Positions 7,508-15,912 of a stretch of DNA of 64,000 bases are shown piece after piece. The position numbers and the translations under genes were made by a program. The stretch is taken from the NCBI RefSeq assembly GCF_001499655.1, contig NZ_LN879503.1, forward strand, positions 81,286-145,285, written 5' to 3'. The notes under the pieces were generated by a model. The model saw only the letters and a list, made by a program, of their open reading frames with translations. It searched no databases and was not told the DNA's origin. How positions within the stretch are numbered: the stretch's first letter is position 1; each line of letters starts with the position of its first letter. Origin of the DNA: Candidatus Protochlamydia naegleriophila (lineage in GTDB: Bacteria > Chlamydiota > Chlamydiia > Chlamydiales > Parachlamydiaceae).

Positions 7508-8329
7508 GGTAGCCCTAAATATGTAGTGATTTCAAATTTTTGTTATAATTACAGATAAACATTTTTATCGCACCTATGTGGTTCTCAAGTTTCTTTGAAA
7601 ATGACAAAGCTTTTCTGACTAATCTTGAACATCTCTGTCTGAGCGTGCAATTAAATCTTTCAATGTAACTTGTCTTCCCAGATTCTTTGCCGACAGCACT
7701 ATGTTGCGACCATGGGATAACTTCATAGTAAACCGAGAACTTATCTGTGTAAAAGTGGGCTTTTTTTTTAATTCTTCGGGCAGCTTTGCTATTAGAGCCT
7801 CTCCCGCAGCCTTATTCCGCTTACCCACATGGAATGCCAAAATCTGCCGAGTTGAAGAATGCATAACAAGCCATAACCATTGATCATTACTTTTGCTTCC
7901 GACAAAACTCCACATCTCATCTCCTTCAAGCACAGCTACTTCAAATTCATCATTTTCTGCAATGATGGTTGCATTTAAATCTTCAGGAAGAGACTGAAAT
8001 GTTTTTTCCATAAACCCTAATAACCAAGGCATGCTTACATCAAAGATTCGACAAATACCTTCCAACGAAACTCGTTCTAGAAGAGATCTTCGAATCCGCT
8101 CTTTAATATCATCTGAGATAATCTTATTTTGAGGCTCTTCGACAAATTGTTTATGACAAGCAAGGCATTTGTATTTTTGTTTACCTGAATGAATTGAACC
8201 ATTTTTACGAACTGTTTGTGATTGACATTGAGTGCAGCAAATCTTCATGAGCTTTCCAATTTTTTCATCAAAAATATTGGAAATTCTCATAATATTAAAC
8301 TTTTAAATCACTACATGTTTAGGGTTACC
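7508..8329 (-). mobile_element. IS1-family insertion sequence, copy 1
   Basis: 822 bp, ending in inverted repeats of about 25 bp (ggtagccctaaatatgtagt on the left and its near complement on the right). It has the same length and near-identical sequence to the copy at 11810-12631 in opposite orientation. The left flank caaaaagg matches, inverted, the inner flank of that other copy, which suggests the two recombined. Confidence 0.9.
7515..8290 (-). CDS. IS1-family transposase, needs -1 frameshift
   Basis: The zero frame (8290 to 7619) gives an InsA-like zinc-binding N-terminus (CTQCQSQTVRKNG, CLACHKQFVEE), a helix-turn-helix region, and the first catalytic Asp in EGDEMWSFVGSKSNDQW. It then departs from the family after ELKKKP. 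In the -1 frame the sequence continues FYTDKFSVYYEV and SYIERFNCTLRQR to KSLHI at 7515, supplying the second Asp and the Glu of the DDE triad. The switch can occur on A9, which contains the slippery heptamer A AAA AAG in phase. The -1 product would be about 258 residues. Confidence 0.8.
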
Positions 8330-8827
8330 CCGACTTATCGCATTCGAAATTGGGCTGAGTATAACAAAGCCCTTATCCAAAGGGGAAGCATAACTGTTTG
8401 GGTGGATGAAAAAGCCATCAAAAACTGGTTTTCTTCCTATCATACTTGTCGAGCAGGACGGCCTGCAACATATTCTGATGAAGCTATCCTGATGCTGTTG
8501 ATTCTTAGAGAAGTGTATAAACGCTCTCTAAGGAGCTTGCAAGGATTTGCTCAATCGCTTTTTACAGCAATCGGTCTTGATCTTCCAATACCAAGCTATT
8601 CACAGATTTCGAGGCGAGCGAAGTCGCTTCATAAAAGAGTCGGTCAATTGACGAAGGGAAAGCAAGCGCGGCATATCATTTTTGATTCTACAGGACTTAA
8701 GGTACACGGAGAAGGGGAATGGAAAGTAAAGGTGCACGGAAAGAGTAAACGCAGAACATGGAGAAAATTTCACATTGGAATAGATGCAGAAACCCTGGAA
8801 ATTGTGTGCTGTGAATTAACAACCTGA
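8330..8827 (+). pseudogene. IS5-family transposase, truncated at both ends
   Basis: Encodes TYRIRNWAEYNKALIQRGSI through HIIFDSTGLKVHGEGEWKVK (first catalytic Asp) to IDAETLEIVCCELTT, then stops. The 5' end is cut by the IS1 copy at 8329, whose terminal bases now provide upstream codons. The remaining DDE domain is absent. It is a better preserved relative of the 6751-7408 copy. Confidence 0.8.
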
Positions 8828-9015
8828 GTTTTGGGTTTTTTTTAGGCAGCTATCGGAAGCTATGTTTTTCCTTCCACCAAATTTAATGATGGCTTCTTCG
8901 GCTGATGACTATATGCAGCCAATCCTCCCAAGATATTCACAAGAAAGTTTCCTCCACTCCTATGACGAGTATGTTCTATCTGGGAAATGTTTTTTAGCTG
9001 ATAGTTTACAGTTTC
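8828..9015 (+). other. Short open frame cut by IS3 element
   Basis: From about 8858 an open frame reads [19 protein letters not shown], then [16 protein letters not shown], before entering the IS3-type element at 9016. It may be the 5' part of an unknown gene. The sequence right of the element (10335 on) does not continue it recognisably. Confidence 0.25.
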
Positions 9016-9064
9016 TGACATTGCCCCTTAATTAGGTCCATTCTTCAATAGAAAATCGCACTAT

Positions 9065-10005
9065 CTATGCATTTATTGTTTTTAGATCATAAGCCTTTCT
9101 AAACTCTTCAGGTGAAAGACCATACAGCGCACTATGGGGGCGCCAATTATTATAGTCTTCCCTCCATTCTTTTGCTAAACTTTGAGCTTCTTGCAAACTA
9201 CTAAACCAGTGCTGGTTTAAAAATTCATCTCTCACTCTCCCATTAAAACTTTCTATCCTTCCATTTTGCAGGCTGTGTTGAATAAATGAACTTAAGTCAT
9301 TGATAATCTGTTATAGGTTTTACTGATTTCCAATCACTTAAGGTGATTTATTCAACACAGCCCATTTTGCATTGGTTTACCAGGTTCTATATAATCCCAT
9401 CCAATGCTTACTCTTTCTGACCATTTTAAAACAGCCATGCTTGTGAATTCTGTCCCATTATCACTTATAATTTGTCTAGGACATCCTCTGCTTTTAATTA
9501 ACTCTTCCAATTCCCTGACTACCCTTAATGCAGAAAGAGATGTGTCTACAACCATTTTTAAACTTTCCCTCGTAAATTCATCTACAATATTGAGCAATCT
9601 GATTTTCTTCCCGTTTGCAAGCCTATCTGACATAAAATCAAGACTCCAAACTTCATTGACTTGTGAAGCTTTTATTCTCGCAAGTCTTATACCAACCCCA
9701 CGTCTTCGAGCTCCTCTCTTTCTAACTTTTAAGCCCATTTCCCGATAAAGCCTAAAAAGCTTCTTATGGTTAATCTCAAGGCCTCTTTTTTTCAATACAA
9801 GGTGAATGCGTCGATAGCCAAATCGAGGTCTTTCAAGAGCCACCGTCTTAATGAGTGCTTTCTCTTGCTTATCTCCTTGTCTCTTCGACATGTATCGCCC
9901 AACTGATCGATGTAATACCAATAATTTAAAGGCACGTCTTTGACTAAAGCGATAATTGTCCATCAGGCATTTAGCACAAAGTCGCTTAGCAGCTGGGCTT
10001 ACCAC
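9065..10005 (-). pseudogene. IS3-family orfB transposase, disrupted by MITE
   Basis: Encodes the HTH_21 region and integrase core: NEVWSLDFMSDRLANGKKIR (first Asp), IISDNGTEFTS (second Asp) and GWDYIEPGKPMQNG, where the frame is broken at 9362 by the MITE. Beyond the MITE it continues in frame with ESFNGRVRDEFLNQHW and WRPHSALYGLSPEEF to a stop at 9065, so the catalytic Glu lies beyond the insertion. It would be expressed by -1 frameshift from orfA. Confidence 0.85.
9271..9362. mobile_element. 92-bp IS903-type MITE with 9-bp target duplication
   Basis: Inverted ends ggctgtgttgaataaat and atttattcaacacagcc. It is flanked by cattttgca on both sides (9262-9270 and 9363-9371). IS903 and relatives have ends reading GGCTTTGTTGAATAAATC and 9-bp duplications, so it is a non-autonomous IS5/IS903-type element. 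It is identical in length and almost in sequence to 11587-11678. Confidence 0.9.
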
Positions 10006-10262
10006 TTTTTTGATAGGACATCCTTTAAAGCTATAATATCTAGAGCTTGATCGGCAACAAGTCTTTTAAGTTTAGCATTTTCAGCTTCCAAGATTCTCAA
10101 ACGTTGAGCTTCGGAAACATCCATTCCACCAAACTTTGCTTTCCACTTATAATAAGAAGCTGTACTGAATCCGTGTTTACGACAAACTTCTGCGAGAGGC
10201 ACTCCAGAGTCAACTTCTTTTAGGATTTTAATGATTTGTTCTTCTGTGAATCTTTTCTTCAT
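9999..10262 (-). CDS. IS3-family orfA
   Basis: 87 residues: KRFTEEQIIKILKEVDSGV, CRKHGFSTASYYKWKAKFGG and a leucine-zipper-like tail (LRILEAENAKLKRLVADQAL) ending LSKKW. This is the orfA of the IS407 subgroup, with a helix-turn-helix that recognises the element ends. The last codons carry A AAA AAG just before the stop, the expected -1 slippery site for making the OrfAB transposase. It is intact, but its orfB partner is broken. Confidence 0.9.
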   Translation of the reverse strand: MKKRFTEEQIIKILKEVDSGVPLAEVCRKHGFSTASYYKWKAKFGGMDVSEAQRLRILEAENAKLKRLVADQALDIIALKDVLSKKW

Positions 10263-10334
10263 GCTGTTTTCCTTTTTTTAAAGGATAGCATGATTTTCTA
10301 CTTTCTGTTGGACCTTTTTTAAGGGGCAATGTCA

Positions 10335-10513
10335 CTTGCAGAATCAGAGACCAGACACATGATGTAGTTAATAGATATATGAGCAATTGGGTTCACGCAT
10401 CAGAAATTCCTTTGCTTTTTCTTGCCAGAGAGACAAGGAGTTTCTTTTTTTTCAGCATTTCTCTCAACTCTTCAGAGTCATTTATTCAACACAGCCTAAT
10501 TATTCAACACAGC
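10335..10513 (-). mobile_element. IS903-type end remnants
   Basis: On the minus strand the sequence begins ggctgtgttgaataaatgac at 10495 and encodes MLKKKKLLVSLARKSKG before decaying. The same end with the same leader occurs at 22831-23111, where RNWSYYNKQLVQRGSLTF, an IS5-family transposase start, follows. A second partial end lies at 10499-10513. These show that the autonomous parent of the MITEs once existed here. Confidence 0.6.
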
Positions 10514-10605
10514 CCTATTCAACCAAAATGAAAATGCTTTAATTATTATTGTGTTTTTATTAAAATCCAGAATGTTAAACAACAATTAAAATGAAGGAGT
10601 TAATA

Positions 10606-11508
10606 ATGTTTAGATTAACAGAAAGCTATTCACAAATAAATCCATGTTATCAAATAGCAACTGAATTCGATGATCAGACCTTGCCTAATAATCTCGCTAT
10701 ATTAAAAAATGAATCTCTAGAAAATATTGTCGCGGGTAAATGTGATGAAATTTTTGATAAAATATTAAATGAGTGCCTAAAAGATAAGAAAAAAGCAAAA
10801 GACTTGGCGTATGCTTTATTTTCAGGTTCAAGATGCGACAAATTTAGACGGCAGAATCTATCTGCAAAAGGTTTAAGCTATGTGATTTTAGATGAAAAAC
10901 TTAGCTCTTCAGATCTCTGTCACGTGATAAAAAACGCTTTTGAAGATTTAAAAAAAGAGGAAATTCCGTCAGATCAAATTATATCAAATTTTAAAAAAAT
11001 TAACGGCTGGAACGGATATAATGGAGATGTCTATGAGGAAAATGAACCAGTCATGGTGCACCATGGTGGAGGTAGACGACATATCGAATCATTTTTAAAT
11101 GGTAGTCCCGACTCTGGATATGAATGCGATTCAAGCTGTCAAGGTATTTTTTTAACAGTTCTTCCAAAAAAATCTGATGTTAATCTCATAAAAACACTAG
11201 TTATGGGATCTAGAGCTCCCATATATGCTAAACGAACGCCTCTTCAGCATTGTGATGATCCTATGGTTATTGCAGGTTTTGTACAAAAAAAATATCTTCA
11301 CACTGTCAATTATAATCATTATGAAGTAATTTTAAAAAAAGAAGATGCCTCACAATTACAAATTATATATTCGCAAACAATTTCAGCTACTATAGAAGAG
11401 CTTCCTTATTTAGATAAACAGATGTTTTTATCTAAATTTGACCAAGATCCAGATTTAAAATTTAGAATATCACAGTCATTTAATCGATTATATAATTCAT
11501 GTTTGTGA
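10606..11508 (+). CDS. Hypothetical protein with possible ADP-ribosyltransferase-like motifs
   Basis: 300 residues. The start at 10606 (MFRLTESYSQINPCYQIA) is preferred to the upstream ATG because AAGGAG lies 8 bases before it. A central segment, VMVHHGGGRRHIESFLNG, is followed by QGIFLTVLPKK and then RTPLQHCDDPMVIAGFV. The HG(G) plus xGIYLT-like spacing recalls ADP-ribosyltransferase folds (HGT ... GFYLT), but the resemblance is by eye only. There is no signal peptide or membrane segment. It is flanked by mobile DNA and lies within the segment probably inverted by IS1. It could be an effector or toxin; low certainty. Confidence 0.5.
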   Translation: MFRLTESYSQINPCYQIATEFDDQTLPNNLAILKNESLENIVAGKCDEIFDKILNECLKDKKKAKDLAYALFSGSRCDKFRRQNLSAKGLSYVILDEKLSSSDLCHVIKNAFEDLKKEEIPSDQIISNFKKINGWNGYNGDVYEENEPVMVHHGGGRRHIESFLNGSPDSGYECDSSCQGIFLTVLPKKSDVNLIKTLVMGSRAPIYAKRTPLQHCDDPMVIAGFVQKKYLHTVNYNHYEVILKKEDASQLQIIYSQTISATIEELPYLDKQMFLSKFDQDPDLKFRISQSFNRLYNSCL

Positions 11509-11586
11509 GAAGGTAAGCTGATTAAAAAAATCTAAGCTAATTAGCTGAGAAATAAATCGGCTTACTAAAACATTTATGGCTTCGGC

Positions 11587-11678
11587 GGCTGTGTTGAATA
11601 AATGAACTTAAGTCATTGATAATCTGTTATAGGTTTTACTGATTTCCAATCACTTAAGGTGATTTATTCAACACAGCC
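11587..11678. mobile_element. 92-bp IS903-type MITE, copy 2
   Basis: Same sequence and ends as the MITE at 9271-9362. The flanks ggcttcggc and accttatcc do not match, so the original target duplication has been lost, perhaps by deletion on one side. Confidence 0.85.
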
Positions 11679-11809
11679 ACCTTATCCCGGAAATCCACAA
11701 CTTTTGATAATATTTCTTTGCTTTACTTAATATTATTTATTAAACTAAACTATTATAAAACTCATACAATCAAAGGCGAGCATTACATCTTTAGGACTAC
11801 CCCTTTTTG

Positions 11810-12631
11810 GGTAACCCTAAACATGTAGTGATTTAAAAGTTTAAGATTATGAGAATTTCCAGTATTTTTGATGAAAAAATTGGAAAGCTCATGAAGATTT
11901 GCTGCACTCAATGTCAATCACAAACAGTTCGTAAAAATGGTTCAATTCATTCAGGTAAACAAAAATACAAATGCCTTGCTTGTCATAAACAATTTGTCGA
12001 AGAGCCTCAAAATAAGATTATCTCAGATGATATTAAAGAGCGGATTCGAAGATCTCTTCTAGAACGAGTTTCGTTGGAAGGTATTTGTCGAATCTTTGAT
12101 GTAAGCATGCCTTGGTTATTAGGGTTTATGGAAAAAACATTTCAGTCTCTTCCTGAAGATTTAAATGCAACCATCATTGCAGAAAATGATGAATTTGAAG
12201 TAGCTGTGCTTGAAGGAGATGAGATGTGGAGTTTTGTCGGAAGCAAAAGTAATGATCAATGGTTATGGCTTGTTATGCATTCTTCAACTCGGCAGATTTT
12301 GGCATTCCATGTGGGTAAGCGGAATAAGGCTGCGGGAGAGGCTCTAATGGCAAAGCTGCCCGAAGAATTAAAAAAAAAGCCCACTTTTACACAGATAAGT
12401 TCTCGGTTTATTATGAAGTTATCCCATGGTCGCAACATAGTGCTGTCGGCAAAGAATCTGGGAAGACAAGTTACATTGAAGGATTTAATTGCACGCTCAG
12501 ACAGAGATGTTCAAGATTAGTCAGAAAAGCTTTGTCATTTTCAAAGAAACTTGAGAACCACATAGGTGCGATAAAAATGTTTATCTGTGATTATAACAAA
12601 AATTTGAAATCACTACATATTTAGGGCTACC
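11810..12631 (+). mobile_element. IS1-family insertion sequence, copy 2
   Basis: 822 bp with ends ggtaaccctaaacatgtagt and atatttagggctacc. Its left flank cctttttg is the complement of the outer flank of copy 1. Just left (11781-11802) lies the end of a second IS1-like subtype (catctttaggactacc). The right end has cut into abiEii. Confidence 0.9.
11849..12624 (+). CDS. IS1-family transposase, needs -1 frameshift
   Basis: Twin of the gene at 7515-8290, with one Ile to Met and one Thr to Ile difference in the zero frame (11849-12520). It again has A9 after GAATT and diverges from the family at KKKPTFTQ. The -1 frame supplies FYTDKFSVYYEV, SYIERFNCTLRQR and KALSFSKKLENHIG and ends at 12624. Both copies having the same arrangement argues against a recent random mutation in one copy. 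Confidence 0.8.
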
Positions 12632-13482
12632 AATAATCTAGTATTCAATTGCAACCAATGATTGATTTTAGCAATGACATCAGCGATATTTTCTGGAAGT
12701 GGTGCTAAATTTTCTGCACGTAAGTTTCTCAAGTATTCATTCCAAAAATTCTGTAATCGGTTCAATTCATCCGCCTCATAAGTAATTGGCAAAGCAAGCT
12801 CTGTTTCTCGATGCTCAAATACCATACGGATAATCTCTTCAATGTTACCAAGGGATGGCTGAGAGGAGATCATGGAGTAAAGGTCGTGAAAGTCCTTCAT
12901 GCGACTATTGAATGAGCCGCGATGGATAACTGTCTCCAACTTCTCAGCAAAAATGAATTCTTTTGGATAGCAGGGGAGCGTAACATTCCCTTCGAAAAGA
13001 CTGCCTTTAGAGGATTTTGTAAGAGGAATCGAGTATTCAATAGAATCGACAATATCACCAAAGCCAATATCGATTGCGACTTTAAACCTTGTTTTTCCAA
13101 AATGAGCTATCATCGATACTTCCACTCCTGGATATCCCATATGTGGGTGGGTAAGTTCGCTGATTTTAATTTCTTGAAATAGAAAGCCATCTTGTATGTC
13201 TATGCTTGTGATTTTCTCAAAAACGATCTTGAGACCGTTGACTTCATTGCTTATTTTCTTTGCAAGAAAATCTAAATCGGTTGTTTCCCTTCCAATTTCT
13301 ATATACTTTGATAGGAGAATGCCTCCCTTCAAAACAAAATGCTTGCGGTACTCTGATTTAGCCAGGCGTACGAGAAAACGTTCTAGCGTCAGAGTTTGCC
13401 AAAGATCTGCCGGATCGCGATTTTTTTCTTTTGCGATTGCGCGTAGCTTGGCTTTAAAGGATTTTTCTAAATCTGATGTCAT
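12613..13482 (-). CDS. abiEii: AbiEii-type nucleotidyltransferase toxin, C-terminus altered by IS1
   Basis: Residues 50-72 read VLKGGILLSKY then RETTDLDFL, the GG and DxD motifs of the AbiEii/MenT nucleotidyltransferase family (type IV toxin-antitoxin, phage abortive infection). ECs in KEFIFAEKLETVI and RMKDFHDLYSM fit the family C-terminal part. The last residues, VALNM, and the stop come from the IS1 end at 12631, so a short natural C-terminus was replaced. The start overlaps the abiEi stop as ATGA, so the two are translationally coupled. Confidence 0.85.
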   Translation of the reverse strand: MTSDLEKSFKAKLRAIAKEKNRDPADLWQTLTLERFLVRLAKSEYRKHFVLKGGILLSKYIEIGRETTDLDFLAKKISNEVNGLKIVFEKITSIDIQDGFLFQEIKISELTHPHMGYPGVEVSMIAHFGKTRFKVAIDIGFGDIVDSIEYSIPLTKSSKGSLFEGNVTLPCYPKEFIFAEKLETVIHRGSFNSRMKDFHDLYSMISSQPSLGNIEEIIRMVFEHRETELALPITYEADELNRLQNFWNEYLRNLRAENLAPLPENIADVIAKINHWLQLNTRLLVALNM

Positions 13483-14072
13483 GTTGTATACGATAAAATA
13501 TAAGGGGTAATGTTTACACGTAATGCCTTTGCATATGCGCCTAGTTTCTTGGGATCAGGCTTATAATTTGTACTTTGGAAATATCTTTGAATGGCCTTTA
13601 TAGCAATCTCCTTGCTTAAGTAGCGAAAGGCATCAACCACGCAACGCTCCTGATCAAAAATTTTGACCTTATATTCCCCAACAGAAATTTCGGTTTTTCC
13701 AAGGGAAATGTTACGCATTCTGATGATTTTTGTATTTGGCCTTTTAGGAGCATAAGATTCATGAGGAATAGCAATCCAGATTTCTCTCATCACCTGATCT
13801 GTTAATTCATAATAGCAAAGAGCAGAAATCAAACAGATGACTCCTTCCGGCATACCCGCTGCTATCAGGCCTAAATTCTCCCATTGAAAGTCGACTTCAG
13901 GTTCATATTCACTGAAGCGATATGTCCCTGGGTAAATTCTTTCCAAAGTCCCTTTTTTGACTAAATAAGTGATCGCATGCCTTGGCACGTTTCGATCCAC
14001 AGCTTGCTCAGCTGTAAAGAAAGGAACATGCTGAAACGGCTCTAATTGCTTTTCATATTTTGAATGTCTCAT
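13479..14072 (-). CDS. abiEi: AbiEi-type antitoxin / autorepressor
   Basis: 197 residues with an N-terminal winged-helix (FFTAEQAVDRNVPRHAITYL, KKGTLERIYPGTYRF) and a C-terminal domain with GVICLISALCYYELT and KIFDQERCVVDAFRYLS, as in AbiEi antitoxins. The protein is expected to repress its own promoter by binding inverted repeats upstream, and such a repeat is present 12 bases before the start. It appears intact. Confidence 0.85.
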   Translation of the reverse strand: MRHSKYEKQLEPFQHVPFFTAEQAVDRNVPRHAITYLVKKGTLERIYPGTYRFSEYEPEVDFQWENLGLIAAGMPEGVICLISALCYYELTDQVMREIWIAIPHESYAPKRPNTKIIRMRNISLGKTEISVGEYKVKIFDQERCVVDAFRYLSKEIAIKAIQRYFQSTNYKPDPKKLGAYAKALRVNITPYILSYTT

Positions 14073-14083
14073 ACCCTAATTCT

Positions 14084-14122
14084 ACAAAATCTACCCAAAT
14101 AAGTCAAGTGGGTAGATTTTGT
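14084..14122. promoter_or_regulatory. AbiEi operator candidate
   Basis: Perfect 14-bp inverted repeat (acaaaatctaccca and its complement) with an 11-base spacer, 12 bases upstream of the abiEi start. AbiEi proteins of other bacteria bind paired inverted repeats in this position to shut off the operon. Confidence 0.65.
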
Positions 14123-14167
14123 ATATTTTACCCTAGGAAAAAGCACTTGCATTTCTATAATATGTTC

Positions 14168-14195
14168 GCTTATAATAATCGTAATTATTGTAAGC
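14168..14195. promoter_or_regulatory. MarR operator candidate
   Basis: Inverted repeat gcttataataat / attattgtaagc with one mismatch and a 4-base centre, 35 bases upstream of the marR-type gene. AT-rich palindromes of this size are typical binding sites of MarR dimers, implying autoregulation. Confidence 0.5.
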
Positions 14196-14229
14196 TAAGT
14201 GGTTTCACACTCTAAAAAGGATCAGAGAG

Positions 14230-14688
14230 ATGGCACAGGCTGATATAAGTTTTGATTATCCCGATCAAAGTCCAGGTTTTCTACTTTGGCAGGTGACTAA
14301 CTTATGGCAAAAAATCCAGAGAAAGGCCCTGTCCGAATTGAATTTAACTCACGTCCAATGTGCTCTGCTCGCTGGCATTGGGTTTTTAGAAGATCGCAAA
14401 GAAACTGTAAATCAAGCGGCATTAAGTAAACATGTAGGGGCTGATGTCATGATGACATCGCAGGTGATACGCACTCTTGAGACAAAAGGGTTAGTACAAA
14501 GAGAAAGAGGGATTTCTGATCCTAGAGCTTTTTCTCTCTCATTAACGGAGAAGGGGAGAGCCTTAGCAGCAGAAGCCTTAAAAATTGTTGAACAGGTGGA
14601 TGGACGTTTCTTCGATTGCATCAACAAACACAAAAGAAACCTTGTAGATGTCTTAAACAGTTTAAAAGTTAATGAGAATGGGATCTGA
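14230..14688 (+). CDS. MarR-family transcriptional regulator
   Basis: 152 residues. The winged-helix core is clear: LSELNLTHVQCALLAGI, QAALSKHVGADVMMTSQVIR as recognition helix, LETKGLVQRERGISDPRAFS as wing with the typical DPRA motif, and LTEKGRALAAEA leading to the dimerisation helix. AGGATCAGAGAG precedes the start. The downstream reductase-like gene begins one base after the stop, so the two form an operon, and the repressor probably controls it in response to a small molecule. Confidence 0.85.
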   Translation: MAQADISFDYPDQSPGFLLWQVTNLWQKIQRKALSELNLTHVQCALLAGIGFLEDRKETVNQAALSKHVGADVMMTSQVIRTLETKGLVQRERGISDPRAFSLSLTEKGRALAAEALKIVEQVDGRFFDCINKHKRNLVDVLNSLKVNENGI

Positions 14689-14689
14689 C

Positions 14690-15229
14690 ATGACAAAAGT
14701 GATTGTTTATATTGCAACAAGCCAAGACGGATACATTGCCGATGAAAAGGGAAGTGTGGATTGGTTGCCTCAGACTGAGGAGGAAACAGGCGGCGAAGAT
14801 TATGGCTATCATGCCTTTTATGATTCCGTAGATGCAATAGCAATTGGGCGAAAAACATACGATCAAATTCTAGGATTTGGCGATTGGCCTTATCCAGGAA
14901 AAACCTCCTATATTTTCTCCCATTGTCCCAGGGGAACTCAACGTCCAGATGTTAAATTTGTTTCAGAAAGTATTCCTGATTTTATGAAGGCGATCGAAGA
15001 AGAGAAGGTAAAGAACCTTTGGATGGTAGGAGGCTCTGAATTGATTGAAGCGTTCTATGATGAGGGTTTTGTAGATGAATTTATCGTGACAGTATTTCCG
15101 AAGGTTCTCAAGGCTGGCATTCCTTTCAAAACTCTACAAAAAGCTTTGAAGGCTGATGAACTTATCAGAGAAAAATCGATTGATTATGGCTCTGGAGTGC
15201 ACCAGGAATATTACAAATTAAAAAAATAG
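14690..15229 (+). CDS. RibD C-terminal / dihydrofolate-reductase-like protein (YyaP/YwjB type)
   Basis: 179 residues starting MTKVIVYIATSQDGYIADEK, the first strand and loop of the RibD_C/DHFR-like fold. IAIGRKTYDQILGFG and LWMVGGSELIEAFYDEGFVD are the conserved nucleotide-binding segments. It is probably a NADPH-dependent reductase of unknown substrate. The start at 14690 is chosen because it follows the marR stop directly; an upstream ATG at 14672 lies within marR. Such pairs are common on mobile DNA, but the function in chlamydiae is unknown. Confidence 0.8.
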   Translation: MTKVIVYIATSQDGYIADEKGSVDWLPQTEEETGGEDYGYHAFYDSVDAIAIGRKTYDQILGFGDWPYPGKTSYIFSHCPRGTQRPDVKFVSESIPDFMKAIEEEKVKNLWMVGGSELIEAFYDEGFVDEFIVTVFPKVLKAGIPFKTLQKALKADELIREKSIDYGSGVHQEYYKLKK

Positions 15230-15596
15230 AATAACCATATTCGTAAAAACAAGGATTTATGAACGAAATTAAATGGAGATTAAAGGCTCATTTCTAGGGG
15301 ACGACGCCAAAGATCGGTGAGTCTAAAATTACACATATCAGCGGAAGGTGGCTTCAAGTCCGCCTTACAGTGGCTAATACAAAAAAGAAAATTGGCAGAG
15401 GTTCGGATTTAAGGATGAAATGAAAGCCTTAATGAAGCTGGAGCTGAAAGTAATCGCGAACCCTAAAGGAACAGCGGTGAATGTGTCACTAGTTTAGACA
15501 AGCCCGATGGCTGTTTAACGATAAGCCAAACAGCAAGACCTAAACGGAACCCTACTTTCTTGATGATTGTTCAAACAACTTCAAGAAGGGTAGGAA
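15230..15596 (+). other. Gap with decayed coding sequence
   Basis: No intact gene. At 15320-15500 the plus strand has stretches such as ITHISGRWLQVRLTVANTKK and ANPKGTAVNVSLV, separated by stops and shifts. They look like relics of a protein I cannot name. The region 15525-15575 has acttctttgatgattgttca-type non-coding sequence. Confidence 0.3.
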
Positions 15597-15912
15597 ATGG
15601 GCAAAAAAGAAGAAAACACGCCTTTTATTTGTGTTATTTATAGTCAACATGTGAGGGCATTGGAGAATGAGAGTTATCGAAATCATTGTCCATTTTGCTT
15701 GGGGTCTATTCACGTAGACAATAGTCCTAGCGATAGAAATAGCACGTGCAATGGCGTAATGGTAGCTTGTCGATTGAACTACAATGGCAAAAAGGGATGG
15801 CAGATCATCCATCGATGTCAAAGATGTGGCGTCGAAAAGACAAATAAAATTGCAGAAGGTTCCCCAACCTGACGATTGGGAAAAATTAATTAAACTTAGT
15901 CAAGAGCACTAG
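15597..15912 (+). pseudogene. RNHCP-domain protein, frameshifted near the end
   Basis: Encodes NHCPFCLGSIHVDNSPSDR, CNGVMVACRLNYNGKKGW and QIIHRCQRCGVEKTNKIAEG, the two Cys pairs and HRC-xxCG pattern of the RNHCP family, a small zinc-ribbon-like protein of unknown function. The zero frame stops at 15872 after GSPT. The -1/+1 alternative continues PDDWEKLIKLSQEH to a stop at 15912, so the last ~15 codons are frameshifted. The zinc-binding part is intact. Confidence 0.7.

Larger units (their letters stand above)
9016..10334 (-). mobile_element. IS3-family element (IS407 group), interrupted by a MITE
   Basis: Ends are tgacattgccccttaa and its complement at 10334, starting with TGA as usual in the IS3 family. 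Length is 1319 bp; without the 92-bp MITE and its 9-bp target duplication it would be 1218 bp, normal for the family. No matching target duplication flanks the element itself. Confidence 0.85.

Noticed and set aside
7515..8290. IS1 gene as a simple pseudogene from a base deletion
   Set aside because: The same A9 arrangement occurs in all copies including the chimera and forms an in-phase A AAA AAG slippery site, so programmed slippage is a better explanation; a decayed master copy cannot be excluded.
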